From: Thiobacillus sp. | GTDB lineage: Bacteria; Pseudomonadota; Gammaproteobacteria; Burkholderiales; Thiobacillaceae | Direction: 5' to 3' | NCBI GenBank assembly: GCA_024235835.1 | Contig: JACKLQ010000002.1 | Coordinates: forward strand, 620,001-684,000 | Length of the DNA stretch: 64,000 nt | Shown: one piece after another, positions 56,699 to 64,000 of the stretch | Layout: every line of letters begins with the position of its first letter | Numbering within the stretch: position 1 is the first letter of the stretch | Notes under the pieces: model-generated | Told to the model about the DNA's origin: nothing | The model's database searches: none | Seen by the model: the letters and a program-made list of their open reading frames with translations, nothing else | Made by a program: the position numbers and the translations under genes

Positions 56699-57277
56699 TC
56701 ACTTGCTATGGGCACCGTGGAACTTGGCGGCGGTGGCCACATCGCCTTCTTCCATCTTGCGGGCGTTGCGGGTCATCTTCTTGTGGGTCATCTGGAAGCC
56801 TTCATCCCGGTACTTCAGGAGTTCCAGTTCCATGTACTTGGCCCATTGGCCGGCCAGCATGGGGGTGTCCGCGTCGTCCGGCTGGCCGCCGGTGGCGCCG
56901 TGACAGGTCTCGCAGCGCTCGGTGACTTCCTTGCCCTTGGCCAGGATGTCGGCGGAGACGCTCTGGGCCGCCGGCTTCCAGGGCAGCTTGGAGTAGTACT
57001 GGGCCAGGGCGGCGATCTCGTCGTCGGTGTAGCCCTTGATCAGGCGCGTCATGTTGGCGGAGGCCCGGGCCCCCGTCTTCCATTCCGTCATGATGTTCTT
57101 CAGGTAGCTCTCGGACAGGCCGGCGATGGAGGGCATGGACAGGCCCACGCTCACACCGCCCGTGCCGTGGCAGTTGTTGCAGGTCATGGCCAGGCCTTGG
57201 ACGTTGTCCACGGCCAGCGCGGGGTGGGCCGCGCACAAGCTGGCGGCCGTAAGGGCATACATGACGGCTTTCTTCAT
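56699..57277 (-). CDS. fccA: Flavocytochrome c sulfide dehydrogenase, diheme subunit FccA
   Basis: The 192-residue product has a signal peptide ending at about residue 22 (AHPALA) and two heme sites, CNNCH at 33-37 and CETCH at 122-126, each in a c4-like half. It receives electrons from the flavin of FccB and gives them to soluble cytochromes. The ATG at 57277 has a GGAG site. A class II FNR-type promoter lies 80-120 bp upstream, so sulfide oxidation here is likely induced under low oxygen. Confidence 0.94.
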   Translation of the reverse strand: MKKAVMYALTAASLCAAHPALAVDNVQGLAMTCNNCHGTGGVSVGLSMPSIAGLSESYLKNIMTEWKTGARASANMTRLIKGYTDDEIAALAQYYSKLPWKPAAQSVSADILAKGKEVTERCETCHGATGGQPDDADTPMLAGQWAKYMELELLKYRDEGFQMTHKKMTRNARKMEEGDVATAAKFHGAHSK

Positions 57278-57354
57278 TGTCTCCTCCAGGCGGGACGGTT
57301 GCCGATGGTTTGATTGCGGACCGGATGGGTAAATCACCCTAATCCGGGAGGGCC

Positions 57355-57396
57355 ATAGTACTGATGGCCTACTTGCCATAACTTGATGGCCATCAA
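57355..57396 (-). promoter_or_regulatory. FNR-type promoter of fccA-fccB-nitrite reductase
   Basis: TTGATGGCCATCAA at 57383-57396 is a perfect FNR/ANR/DNR palindrome. On the minus strand TACTAT at 57360-57355 lies exactly where a -10 element should be if the box is centred at -41.5, predicting a start near 57348 and a leader of about 70 nt. This is the classic class II anaerobic activator layout. Confidence 0.85.
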
Positions 57397-57425
57397 AATT
57401 TTTTGAATTACATACACTCGTATCT

Positions 57426-57791
57426 TCAATAGGCTACCTGGGGAATCACATCCAGAATGTCATGGGTGTCCCGGTTTACCAGGATCACGTCGGCGCCCAG
57501 GACCAGGCGGGTGTAGGGGCCGCTCAAGTAGGGCAGATGCTTGTCCAGGGCGTCCGGCAGGCGGGTGGGGCGCAGGCCGGTATCCAGCTTGTCACCGGGC
57601 TTGACCCGCTGGGCGGGCATTTCCCGGCGGGGGCCACGCCGCTCGCCGGCATAGTAGTCGGTGATGAGCTTGCGTTCCCCGTCGCTGAACTTGGGCCCGC
57701 TGGGTGCGGATGCCGCTTGGTCCGTGGGCGCACTAGCGCAGCCCAAGGCGAAGAGGACGGGCACTGCTATGACAAATGCGCGGCGATCCAT
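57426..57791 (-). CDS. RcnB-like periplasmic lipoprotein
   Basis: The 121-residue product starts with a hydrophobic signal ending LFALGCAS, a lipobox. It then has a short linker and an RcnB-type C-terminal domain (PGDKLDTGLRPTRLPDALDK, then LPYLSGPYTRLVLGADVILV and a closing DVIPQVAY). RcnB of E. coli modulates nickel and cobalt efflux, but most members of this domain family have no known role. It lies between an FNR-type box and fccA and may be part of the same anaerobic response. Confidence 0.8.
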   Translation of the reverse strand: MDRRAFVIAVPVLFALGCASAPTDQAASAPSGPKFSDGERKLITDYYAGERRGPRREMPAQRVKPGDKLDTGLRPTRLPDALDKHLPYLSGPYTRLVLGADVILVNRDTHDILDVIPQVAY

Positions 57792-57848
57792 GGTTCAACC
57801 CTCCTGAGTGTGGGGTTGACTTTCTATCAAAGCCTTTTGTGTAAAACT

Positions 57849-57862
57849 TTGATGGGCATCAA
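57849..57862 (-). promoter_or_regulatory. FNR-type box upstream of the RcnB-like gene
   Basis: TTGATGGGCATCAA has perfect half-sites TTGAT and ATCAA with a 4-nt spacer. Its centre is 64 nt from the RcnB-like start. TAGAAA on the minus strand at 57826-57821 is at the right distance to be the -10 element. Confidence 0.8.
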
Positions 57863-57944
57863 CAAAGGCCTTGAAAGTTGGAACGCATGGGTACGCCTCA
57901 CCGGCTGGATGCCCCAGGCCGGATGTCGCGTGTGCGGGGGAGGC

Positions 57945-58607
57945 TTAGCGGGTGGGCACTGCCAGGCGGGACATGTAGTCGCTCACCGCTGCCAGATCGT
58001 CATCGGAGTAGTGCCTGATGAGCCGCACCATCTCCGGATGGGAGTTGCGCCGCCCCTTGTCGCGGCTCTCCCTGGACTCTCTCAGCAGATAGGCGTAGTG
58101 CTGGCCCGCCACCCGGGGGTAGAACCTGGCGCCGTCCCCTTCCCCATGCTTGCCGTGGCAGGACGCGCAGTCCCGCTCATAGAGATGCCTGCCCAGGTCC
58201 AGCAGGCGGCCGCTGCCCTTGCCATTGCTGGCCGGCACCGGCAGGGTGTAAAGGTAGGCCGCGATGTGGGCGATGTCCTCGCCGGGCACCACCTCGCTGG
58301 TAATGAAGGGATGCATCCTGGGGCTGTCCCGCCGCCCTGCGCGCACATCCAGCATTTGCTTGATGATCACGCTGGGATGCTGGCCCGCCAGTTGCGGATA
58401 GCCCGCTTCCGCCTTGCCGGAGGCATCGGCCCGGTGGCAGCCGCGACAGATCACGTAGGCTTCCTGGCCCTTGGCCGGGTCCCCCCTGGCAGCCAGCAGC
58501 TGGACCATATCCGCGTCGGAGTGGGTCGCCTGGGTCGACGGGGCAGCGGCCTGGGCAGGCAAGGCAACGAATACCGTCAAGGCCAGATGGATCAGGGTGG
58601 ATTTCAT
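57945..58607 (-). CDS. Diheme cytochrome c4-type protein (second of pair)
   Basis: The 220-residue exported protein (signal peptide ending PAQA) has two cytochrome c4-like halves with heme motifs CRGCH near residues 54-58 and CASCH near 147-151. The expected distal Met residues are in RMHPFI and the HPEM segment. It is a periplasmic electron carrier, probably between the cytochrome bc1 complex or FccA and terminal reductases. It starts 10 bp after the other c4 gene in the same unit. Confidence 0.9.
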   Translation of the reverse strand: MKSTLIHLALTVFVALPAQAAAPSTQATHSDADMVQLLAARGDPAKGQEAYVICRGCHRADASGKAEAGYPQLAGQHPSVIIKQMLDVRAGRRDSPRMHPFITSEVVPGEDIAHIAAYLYTLPVPASNGKGSGRLLDLGRHLYERDCASCHGKHGEGDGARFYPRVAGQHYAYLLRESRESRDKGRRNSHPEMVRLIRHYSDDDLAAVSDYMSRLAVPTR

Positions 58608-58617
58608 GGGTGTTCCC

Positions 58618-59247
58618 TCACTTCAGACTGGCCATGTATTCGGCCACGGCCTCGGCCTCTTCCTTGGTCAGGCGCTCGGCGATGGTGCGCATCACCTTCA
58701 CGCCATTGCTGCGCTTGCCCGAGGCATACTGCTTCATCTGGTCTAGCGCATAGGCGGCATGCTGGCCGGCCACGCGGGGAAATTTCTTTGAGCCTTCGCC
58801 GTTCTCCTCATGGCAGCCGTCGCAGGAAGGCACGCCGGACTTGGTGTTACCCTCCAGGTAGATGCGTTTGCCCAGGGCCAGCAATTCGGGCCTGGCCACC
58901 GTGCCGGGGGTGGGTTCCTGTGCTGCGTAATAGGCGGCCAGTTTGGCCATGTCTTCCGTGGTGAGTGTCGCCACCATGGGCACCATGACGTCGCTTTGGC
59001 GACGTCCTTCCTTGTAGTCGGTGAGTTCCCGCAACAGGTATACCTGTTGCTGTCCAGCCAGCTTGGGAAAGTCCGGCACCTTGCTGTTGCCGTCCGCGCC
59101 ATGGCAGCCACCGCAGGTTTCCGCGGCCAGTTGCTGCAGCTTCGCATCGGGCGGTCCGGATACCACCGTGGCCCCATAGCCGGCCCCGGCGATCGCCATC
59201 AAGAATGCCAGCCAGGCCTTGTACCTGCTCCGATTCAGATTCATCAT
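58618..59247 (-). CDS. Diheme cytochrome c4-type protein (first of pair)
   Basis: The 209-residue exported cytochrome has a signal-anchor-like N-terminus (AWLAFLMAIAGAGYGA) and heme motifs CGGCH near residues 45-49 and CDGCH near 142-146. Each half ends in the helix pattern LAAYYAAQ or VAEYMASLK. It is upstream of the second c4 gene, and an imperfect FNR-type box lies 90 bp before its start. ATGs at 59247 and 59244 are equally possible. Confidence 0.9.
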   Translation of the reverse strand: MMNLNRSRYKAWLAFLMAIAGAGYGATVVSGPPDAKLQQLAAETCGGCHGADGNSKVPDFPKLAGQQQVYLLRELTDYKEGRRQSDVMVPMVATLTTEDMAKLAAYYAAQEPTPGTVARPELLALGKRIYLEGNTKSGVPSCDGCHEENGEGSKKFPRVAGQHAAYALDQMKQYASGKRSNGVKVMRTIAERLTKEEAEAVAEYMASLK

Positions 59248-59329
59248 TTATCCCCTTGCGCCTGCCCGATCACCTAGGGCGAAACATTAAAAGCATTCAG
59301 GGTCCGGCACTGGGGAATCCGCGTGGAAA

Positions 59330-59343
59330 TTGACGCACATCAA
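59330..59343 (-). promoter_or_regulatory. Imperfect FNR-type box upstream of the c4 pair
   Basis: TTGACGCACATCAA has one consensus half-site (ATCAA) and one with a single change (TTGAC). It is upstream of the c4 genes, but no good -10 element sits at the class II distance, so activation from a more distant position, or none, is possible. Confidence 0.5.
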
Positions 59344-59370
59344 GAATGGGGCGCATGGATTCTGGGCATG

Positions 59371-59393
59371 AAAAAGGCGGCCGTGGCCGCCTT
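59371..59393 (-). terminator. Terminator of the endopeptidase gene
   Basis: On the minus strand AAAGGCGGCC-AC-GGCCGCCTTTTT is a strong GC stem followed by a T-run, 23 nt after the stop of the pbpG-like gene. Confidence 0.88.
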
Positions 59394-59415
59394 TGCTTTC
59401 ATGCTGGGGCTTTGG

Positions 59416-60528
59416 TCAGACCGAGTCCTGCACGGAGGCGTGGCTGGCCATATGGTTACTGCTCTCCAGCCACTTCTTGATGCGGTTGGCGTCACCGATG
59501 CGGCTCCATTTGCCCCAGGAATCCAGCAGCACGATGATCACCGGCTTTTCGGAAATCCTGGCCTGCATGACCAGGCACCGGCCCGCCTCGTTGATGTAGC
59601 CAGTCTTGGAAATGCCGATGTCCCAGTCATGGTTGCGGGTCAGGGCGTTGGTGTTGTGGAAGGCCACCTGGCGGGTCACTTCCCGGGTCACCCGACGGAT
59701 ACGGCCGTCCTCCCTGATTTTCACCACCCGCTTGGCCGGCAGGCCCACGTCGTAGGCACCCGTGCTGGAAATGTCCCGGATCATGGGGTAGCGGTAGGCG
59801 GCATCCACCATCTTCACCAGGTCAGCGGCGGTGGCGCGGTTGTTGCTGTTGAGGCCGGTGCCGTCCACGAAGCGGGTTTCCTTCATGCCGATGGCGCGGG
59901 CCTTGTGGTTCATGGCGGCGATGAAGGCGTCACGCCCGCCGGGGTAGGCCCGGGACAGGGCCGAGGCCGCCCGGTTCTCCGATGCGATTAGGGCCAGGTG
60001 CATCAACTCGCCCCGGCTCAGCGTTGTGCCCAGGGCGAGCCGGGAACTCGTGCCCTTGAGCCGATCCACGTCTTCACTGGAGATGGTGATTTCATCGTCC
60101 ATGGACAGGCCTGCGTCCAGGGTCACCATGGCGGTCATGAGCTTGGTGATGGAGGCGATGGGGGTGGGTATGTCCACGTTCTTGGCGTAAAGCGCTTCGC
60201 CGGTCTTCTGGTCCACCACGATGGCGGCGCCGGAACGCAAGTCCAGTTCCGTAGCACCGGAGGCGTTGGCGCTGGCCGCGCGCAGGGGGGTCATGGCCCG
60301 GGCCACCGCCTTGCCGCGCTTCCTGGATTTCAGCTTTTTCTTTGCCTTGGCCTTGATGCGGGACTTGGCCTTGCTCTTCAGCTTCTTGCCGCTTTTCGCC
60401 TTCGACTTCGACTCGGATGAATGGGATTGAGTCGAAGACGAACTTGAAGAGGCCTCGGCCACGGTCACATCCACCATGGGCCCTGCCAGAAAGGCCATCA
60501 AAGTGATGTATAGCAGAGACTTCTTCAT
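59416..60528 (-). CDS. pbpG: D-alanyl-D-alanine endopeptidase (PBP7/PbpG-like)
   Basis: This penicillin-binding serine peptidase cuts peptidoglycan cross-links. The 370-residue protein has a signal peptide, then an unusual Ser- and Lys-rich segment (about residues 27-75, with repeats like KSKAKSGKKLKSKAKSRIK), then the S11 peptidase domain. Active-site motifs are SITKLM near residue 126, SEN near 184 and KTGY near 309. The basic linker may bind anionic cell-wall or membrane polymers and is longer than in E. coli PBP7. Confidence 0.92.
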   Translation of the reverse strand: MKKSLLYITLMAFLAGPMVDVTVAEASSSSSSTQSHSSESKSKAKSGKKLKSKAKSRIKAKAKKKLKSRKRGKAVARAMTPLRAASANASGATELDLRSGAAIVVDQKTGEALYAKNVDIPTPIASITKLMTAMVTLDAGLSMDDEITISSEDVDRLKGTSSRLALGTTLSRGELMHLALIASENRAASALSRAYPGGRDAFIAAMNHKARAIGMKETRFVDGTGLNSNNRATAADLVKMVDAAYRYPMIRDISSTGAYDVGLPAKRVVKIREDGRIRRVTREVTRQVAFHNTNALTRNHDWDIGISKTGYINEAGRCLVMQARISEKPVIIVLLDSWGKWSRIGDANRIKKWLESSNHMASHASVQDSV

Positions 60529-60647
60529 GACTGTTACTGGACCCCGCTGTAACTTGTTCTGTCGGAATTATCGGCCATTACCCAACAAACTTTAGAAGTC
60601 ACTTTAACTTTTTTCCAGTGTTTTGCCACAGATTTCCACGAGGTATT

Positions 60648-61502
60648 TCAACGGCGTCCCCCCAATATACCTTCCAGGGATTTCATCAGGTCCGCGGGCA
60701 ACACCACGGTGCGGCTGCCCTGGCCGGCCGACATGTCCTTCAACGCGGCAACGTATTTTTCCCCCAGCAGGTAGTAGGCGGGCAGTTCCTTGTCGGCAAT
60801 GCCGTCGGCGATGCGGCGGATGGCCTCGGCGGAGGCCTCCGCCAGGCGCACCTGGGCTTCGGCGTCCCGCTTGGCGGATTCCAGGCGGGCTTCCGCTTCC
60901 AGGATGGCGGCCTGCTTGTCGCCTTCCGCCTTGGTCACCGTGGCCTTCCGCTCCCGCTCGGCGGCGGCCTGCATCTCCATGGAACGCTGCATGGTCACCG
61001 AGGGCTTGATGTCCTGGATCTCCACCGACTTGATGGTCAAGCCCCAGTCCGCCACGTCGTCGGAGATGGCGGCCTTCAGCTTGGCCTTGATCTGGTCCCG
61101 GCTGGACAGGGCCTGGTCCAGGTCCATGTCGCCGACGATGGCGCGCAGGCTGGTCTGCACCAGGTTCATCACCGCCATCTGGAAATTGGTGATGCCGTAC
61201 ACCGCGTTCTGGGTGTCCGTCACCTTCACGAAGGCGATGGCATTGGTCACCAGCACCGCGTTGTCCCGGGTGATCACCTCCTGCTCGGGGATGTCCAGGA
61301 TCAGGTCCTTGGTGGTGACCTTGTAGGCCACGTTGTCGATGTAGGGCACCAGCACGTGGAGGCCGGGCATGATGGTCTTCATGTACTTGCCCAGGCGCTC
61401 CACCACCCACTCCTCCCCCTGGGGCACGATGCGCACGCCCTTCCACAGGGTGACGAAGACGAACAGCAGCAGAATGACCGATACGATTTCACCACCCATC
61501 AC
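60648..61502 (-). CDS. qmcA: SPFH/band-7 protein QmcA-like
   Basis: The 284-residue stomatin-family protein has an N-terminal membrane helix (IVSVILLLFVFVTLW), the SPFH core (VVERLGKYMKTIMPGLHVLVPYIDNV) and a long Ala/Glu/Arg coiled coil from about residue 170 (RSMEMQAAAERERKA...). Such proteins form large membrane cages or microdomains around proteases. It follows an NfeD partner gene by 6 bp, the standard pair. The 119-bp gap to pbpG contains no clear signal. Confidence 0.94.
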   Translation of the reverse strand: MMGGEIVSVILLLFVFVTLWKGVRIVPQGEEWVVERLGKYMKTIMPGLHVLVPYIDNVAYKVTTKDLILDIPEQEVITRDNAVLVTNAIAFVKVTDTQNAVYGITNFQMAVMNLVQTSLRAIVGDMDLDQALSSRDQIKAKLKAAISDDVADWGLTIKSVEIQDIKPSVTMQRSMEMQAAAERERKATVTKAEGDKQAAILEAEARLESAKRDAEAQVRLAEASAEAIRRIADGIADKELPAYYLLGEKYVAALKDMSAGQGSRTVVLPADLMKSLEGILGGRR

Positions 61503-61508
61503 AACCTC

Positions 61509-61952
61509 CTAGAGTTTTACAACTTTCAGGGTCTGGCCCAGCACATCGACAATCTTCGCCTTCTCACCGGCGGCGATGGGCGCATCCGCCACCGCCGGCC
61601 AACGGTCCGAGCCCAGTACCGGGCGCTGGAACATCATCTCCCCCTCGCCCATCTCCGGAATGGCCCGGGTCACCAGGCCGGTGACCCCCAGCACGCCTTC
61701 CTTTGCCTGTCCCGCGTGGGTGCGGTCCGGGTTCTTGAAGAACTTCAGCCACACGCCGGTCATCAACAGGGATGCGACGGCCCAGCCCAGCACCTGGGCG
61801 GTGAAACCCAAGGGCAAGACTGCCACCACTGCCCCCATGAGCAAGGCCCCCAGGCCGAACCACATGAGGAAGAAGGTGGGCGTCAGCATCTCGATGCCGA
61901 TCAGCACCATGCCCAGGACCACCCAATGCCACCAGACCAGTTCCATGCTCAT
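61509..61952 (-). CDS. NfeD-like membrane protein
   Basis: The 147-residue protein has membrane helices near residues 8-26, 30-48 and 50-70 (VVLGMVLIGIEMLTPTFFLM, LGALLMGAVVAVLPLG) and a C-terminal OB-fold (KEGVLGVTGLVTRAIPEMGE, then AKIVDVLGQTLKVVKL). NfeD proteins are obligate partners of stomatin-like SPFH proteins. It lies immediately before qmcA and 2 bp after the fumarase gene. Confidence 0.93.
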   Translation of the reverse strand: MSMELVWWHWVVLGMVLIGIEMLTPTFFLMWFGLGALLMGAVVAVLPLGFTAQVLGWAVASLLMTGVWLKFFKNPDRTHAGQAKEGVLGVTGLVTRAIPEMGEGEMMFQRPVLGSDRWPAVADAPIAAGEKAKIVDVLGQTLKVVKL

Positions 61953-61954
61953 CC

Positions 61955-63475
61955 TCAGTGAGTAGCTAGGGGGATTTTACCTATTCGCAGGCGCCATTCC
62001 CGGGGGCCGGTGTCGTGCACTGAGTTGCCGGTGCTGTCCACGGCCACGGTGACGGGCATGTTTTCCACCTGGAACTCGTACACGGCCTCCATGCCCAGCT
62101 CCGGGAAGGCCAGGACCCGGGCGGAGCGGATGGCCTTGGAGACCAGGTAGGCCGCGCCCCCCACGGCGATGCAGTACACGCCGCCATGGGCCTTGATGGA
62201 GGCGATGGCCGCCGGCCCCCGCTCCGACTTGCCCACCATGCCCAGCAGGCCCACCTGGCTGCCCAGCATCAGGTCGGTGAACTTGTCCATGCGGGTGGCG
62301 GTGGTGGGGCCGGCGGGGCCCACGGCCTCGTCCCGCACCGCGTCCACGGGGCCCACGTAGTAGATGAAGCGGTTGGTGAAATCCACCGGCAGGGGCTCGC
62401 CCTTGGCCACCAGGTCGGCGATGCGCTTGTGGGCGGCATCCCGGCCGGTGAGTAGCCTGCCGCTGAGCAGCAATTGCTCCCCGGCTTTCCAGGCGGCGGT
62501 GTCGGCCTTGGTGAGGGTGTCCAGGTCCACCCGCCGGGCCCGGGCGGGACCGTCCCAGGCCACCTCCGGCCAGGCGGACAGGGGCGGCGGGTCGAAGTGG
62601 GCGGGGCCGCTGCCGTCCAGGGTGAAGTGGATGTGGCGGGTGGCGGCGCAGTTGGGGATGAGGCCCACGGGCAGGCTGGCGGCGTGGGTGGGGTAGTCCA
62701 GTATCTTCACGTCCAGCACCGTGGTCAGGCCACCCAGGCCCTGGGCGCCGATGCCCAGGGCGTTGACCTTGTCCACCAGTTCCAGGCGCAGTTCCTCGAT
62801 ACGGTTCCGGGGTCCACGGGCACGCAGTTCGTGGATGTCGATGGGCTCCATGAGGGCCTCCTTGGCCAGCAGCAGGGCTCTCTCCGGCGTGCCCCCCACG
62901 CCGATGCCCAGGATGCCCGGCGGACACCAGCCCGCCCCCATCTTGGGCACCACGGACAGCACCCAGTCGACGATGGAATCGGAGGGGTTGAGCACCGTGA
63001 ACTGGGCCTTGTTCTCCGAGCCGCCGCCTTTCGCGGCGCAGGTCACTTCCAGCTTGTTGCCGGGCACGATCTCGGTGTGGATGACCGCCGGGGTGTTGTC
63101 CCGGGTGTTGCGGCGCGCGCCCGCCGGGTCCGCCAGCACCGAGGCCCGCAGGGGGTTGTCCGGGTTCATGTAGGCCCGGCGCACGCCCTCGTTGATCATG
63201 TCCTCCACGGACATGTCGCCTGCCCAGCGCACGTCCCGCCCCACCTTCAGGAACACCACGGCAATGCCCGTGTCCTGGCAGATGGGCCGATGGCCCTCGG
63301 CGCAGAGGCGGGAGTTGATGAGGATCTGGGCCAGGGCGTCCCCGGCGGCAGGGGATTCCTCCTGGTCATAGGCCTCTTTCACCGCCTGGACGAAGTCCGC
63401 CGGGTGGTAGATGGAGATGAACTGAAAGGCGTCGGCGACCGACTGGATGAGGTCTTCCTGGCGAATGGCTGACAT
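61955..63475 (-). CDS. fumA: Class I iron-sulfur fumarate hydratase
   Basis: The enzyme interconverts fumarate and malate with an oxygen-sensitive [4Fe-4S] cluster. The 506-residue protein fuses the alpha-type domain (HRPICQDTGIAVVF near residues 102-115, AAKGGGSEN near 177, CPPGILGIGVGG near 203-214, giving three cluster Cys candidates with one near CAATRHIHF) and the beta-type domain (GPTTATRMDKF, GGAAYLVSKAI). The start MSAIRQEDLIQSVADAF is well defined. It heads a unit with nfeD and qmcA. Confidence 0.95.
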   Translation of the reverse strand: MSAIRQEDLIQSVADAFQFISIYHPADFVQAVKEAYDQEESPAAGDALAQILINSRLCAEGHRPICQDTGIAVVFLKVGRDVRWAGDMSVEDMINEGVRRAYMNPDNPLRASVLADPAGARRNTRDNTPAVIHTEIVPGNKLEVTCAAKGGGSENKAQFTVLNPSDSIVDWVLSVVPKMGAGWCPPGILGIGVGGTPERALLLAKEALMEPIDIHELRARGPRNRIEELRLELVDKVNALGIGAQGLGGLTTVLDVKILDYPTHAASLPVGLIPNCAATRHIHFTLDGSGPAHFDPPPLSAWPEVAWDGPARARRVDLDTLTKADTAAWKAGEQLLLSGRLLTGRDAAHKRIADLVAKGEPLPVDFTNRFIYYVGPVDAVRDEAVGPAGPTTATRMDKFTDLMLGSQVGLLGMVGKSERGPAAIASIKAHGGVYCIAVGGAAYLVSKAIRSARVLAFPELGMEAVYEFQVENMPVTVAVDSTGNSVHDTGPREWRLRIGKIPLATH

Positions 63476-63531
63476 GGCGTGCTCCTCTTTTCACATGGAG
63501 TATCCCTCGTAGGCCCTGATATGCGAAAGGC

Positions 63532-63557
63532 AAAAAAAGAGGGCCCCGTCGGGGCCC
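63532..63557 (-). terminator. Terminator after the PKD-domain gene
   Basis: On the minus strand CGGGCCCC-GA-CGGGGCCCTC is followed by TTTTTTT. It lies 27 nt after the stop of the partial PKD-domain gene and ends its transcript before fumA. Confidence 0.9.
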
Positions 63558-63584
63558 GGAAAAGCCGCTCTGGCTAAGGAGAGA

Positions 63585-64000
63585 CTATCGGGTGATGCTG
63601 TCGCTGGTCTCGGTGTTGCGCGTGCTCTCGTAGACATAACCGCTCAGGCCGACATCGGTCACCGTGAACGTGAACGTGCCGCCGCTCTTGCTGAAGGCGG
63701 AGGGCAGTTTCACCGTGCCCTTGGACGTGGTGGTGCCGCTGACATATCCACTTACGACTCCACTCCAGGTCCCCTGCACCCGTGCGCCGCCGATGGGCTT
63801 GCCGTTGGCATCCTTCACCGACACCGTGGCGGTGGCTCGCACGCCCTTTCGCCCGGTACGGGTGGCCATGGCGATGTTGGCCACATGCAGGGAGGGCGCC
63901 ACCACGGGCTGGTTCGCGGTGATGCTCACCGTAGCCTGATCCGAGCTGCCGCTGGGGTCGGTCACCGTCAGCCGCGCGGTGTAGGTGCCGGCGGCATAGG
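63585..64000 (-). CDS. PKD/Ig-like domain secreted protein, C-terminal end (5' part beyond window)
   Basis: The frame is open from the window edge to the stop at 63585 (138 codons). It begins within a PKD-like repeat (YAAGTYTARLTVTDPSGSSD, closing QATVSITAN). A final Ig-like domain follows (NIAMATRTGRKGVRATATVS, DANGKPIGGARVQGTWSG, then TFTFTVTDVGLSGYVYE). Such domains occur in extracellular enzymes and adhesins. The catalytic part, if any, is outside the window. The GTG at 63965 is not a true start, as the PKD repeat continues upstream. Confidence 0.82.
   Translation of the reverse strand, partial: YAAGTYTARLTVTDPSGSSDQATVSITANQPVVAPSLHVANIAMATRTGRKGVRATATVSVKDANGKPIGGARVQGTWSGVVSGYVSGTTTSKGTVKLPSAFSKSGGTFTFTVTDVGLSGYVYESTRNTETSDSITR

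Overview
The window is high-GC DNA from a Gram-negative bacterium, most likely a betaproteobacterium (Rhodocyclales/Nitrosomonadales type) with a sulfur and nitrogen respiratory lifestyle. This is inferred from mreBC divergent to gatCAB, the complete System I cytochrome c maturation operon, flavocytochrome c sulfide dehydrogenase, an octaheme nitrite reductase, several diheme c4-type cytochromes, and DUF4124 and FxsA housekeeping proteins. No database search was possible, so the taxonomy is provisional.

Layout. 1-7361: core genes mreC (partial), mreB, gatC-gatA-lipoprotein-gatB, a DUF4124 protein, pyrE, and the first 222 codons of exodeoxyribonuclease III (xth/exoA). 7362-38313: a 30,952-bp integrated element that splits the host xth gene; the last 37 codons of xth are at 38314-38427. 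38444-45922: core genes fxsA, cutA, dsbD, a TlpA-like thioredoxin, ttcA, apaH, plsC-like, a glycine-zipper lipoprotein and a PfkB-family kinase. 46218-53329: ccmABCDEFGHI, on the minus strand. 53447-59247: a respiratory block (octaheme nitrite reductase, fccB, fccA, RcnB-like lipoprotein, two c4 cytochromes) with three FNR-type palindromes. 59416-64000: pbpG-like endopeptidase, an SPFH/NfeD pair, class I fumarase, and the 3' end of a PKD-domain protein.

The element. A large serine recombinase lies next to the right end. Joining the two ends gives an attP with nearly perfect inverted arms around a central TA. Beside attL the element has its own, divergent xth gene, which looks like compensation for the host gene it breaks. 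That second xth is itself split by an IS21-family insertion. A second copy of the same 2,568-bp IS, inverted, splits a small gene at the other side of the cargo. Between them are a family A DNA polymerase with two partner genes, an orphan adenine methylase, a TPR protein, and a roughly 15-kb one-directional defence-type operon: RHH regulator, SNF2-like helicase, DUF4391, GmrSD-type nuclease, RloA/RloB (AbiL-like), type III Mod and Res, then an uncharacterised ComEC-like metallo-beta-lactamase plus a four-helix membrane protein. An ArdC-like antirestriction protein, a hairpin-rich noncoding tract and a replication-relaxation (MobC-like) gene complete it.

How the parts fit. The core respiratory block looks like an anoxia-induced module in which sulfide oxidation (FccAB) could feed electrons through c-type cytochromes to nitrite reduction, with the Ccm operon just downstream to mature the many hemes. 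The island looks like a mobile defence cassette. Its integration, followed by the IS hit, appears to have removed both xth copies visible here.
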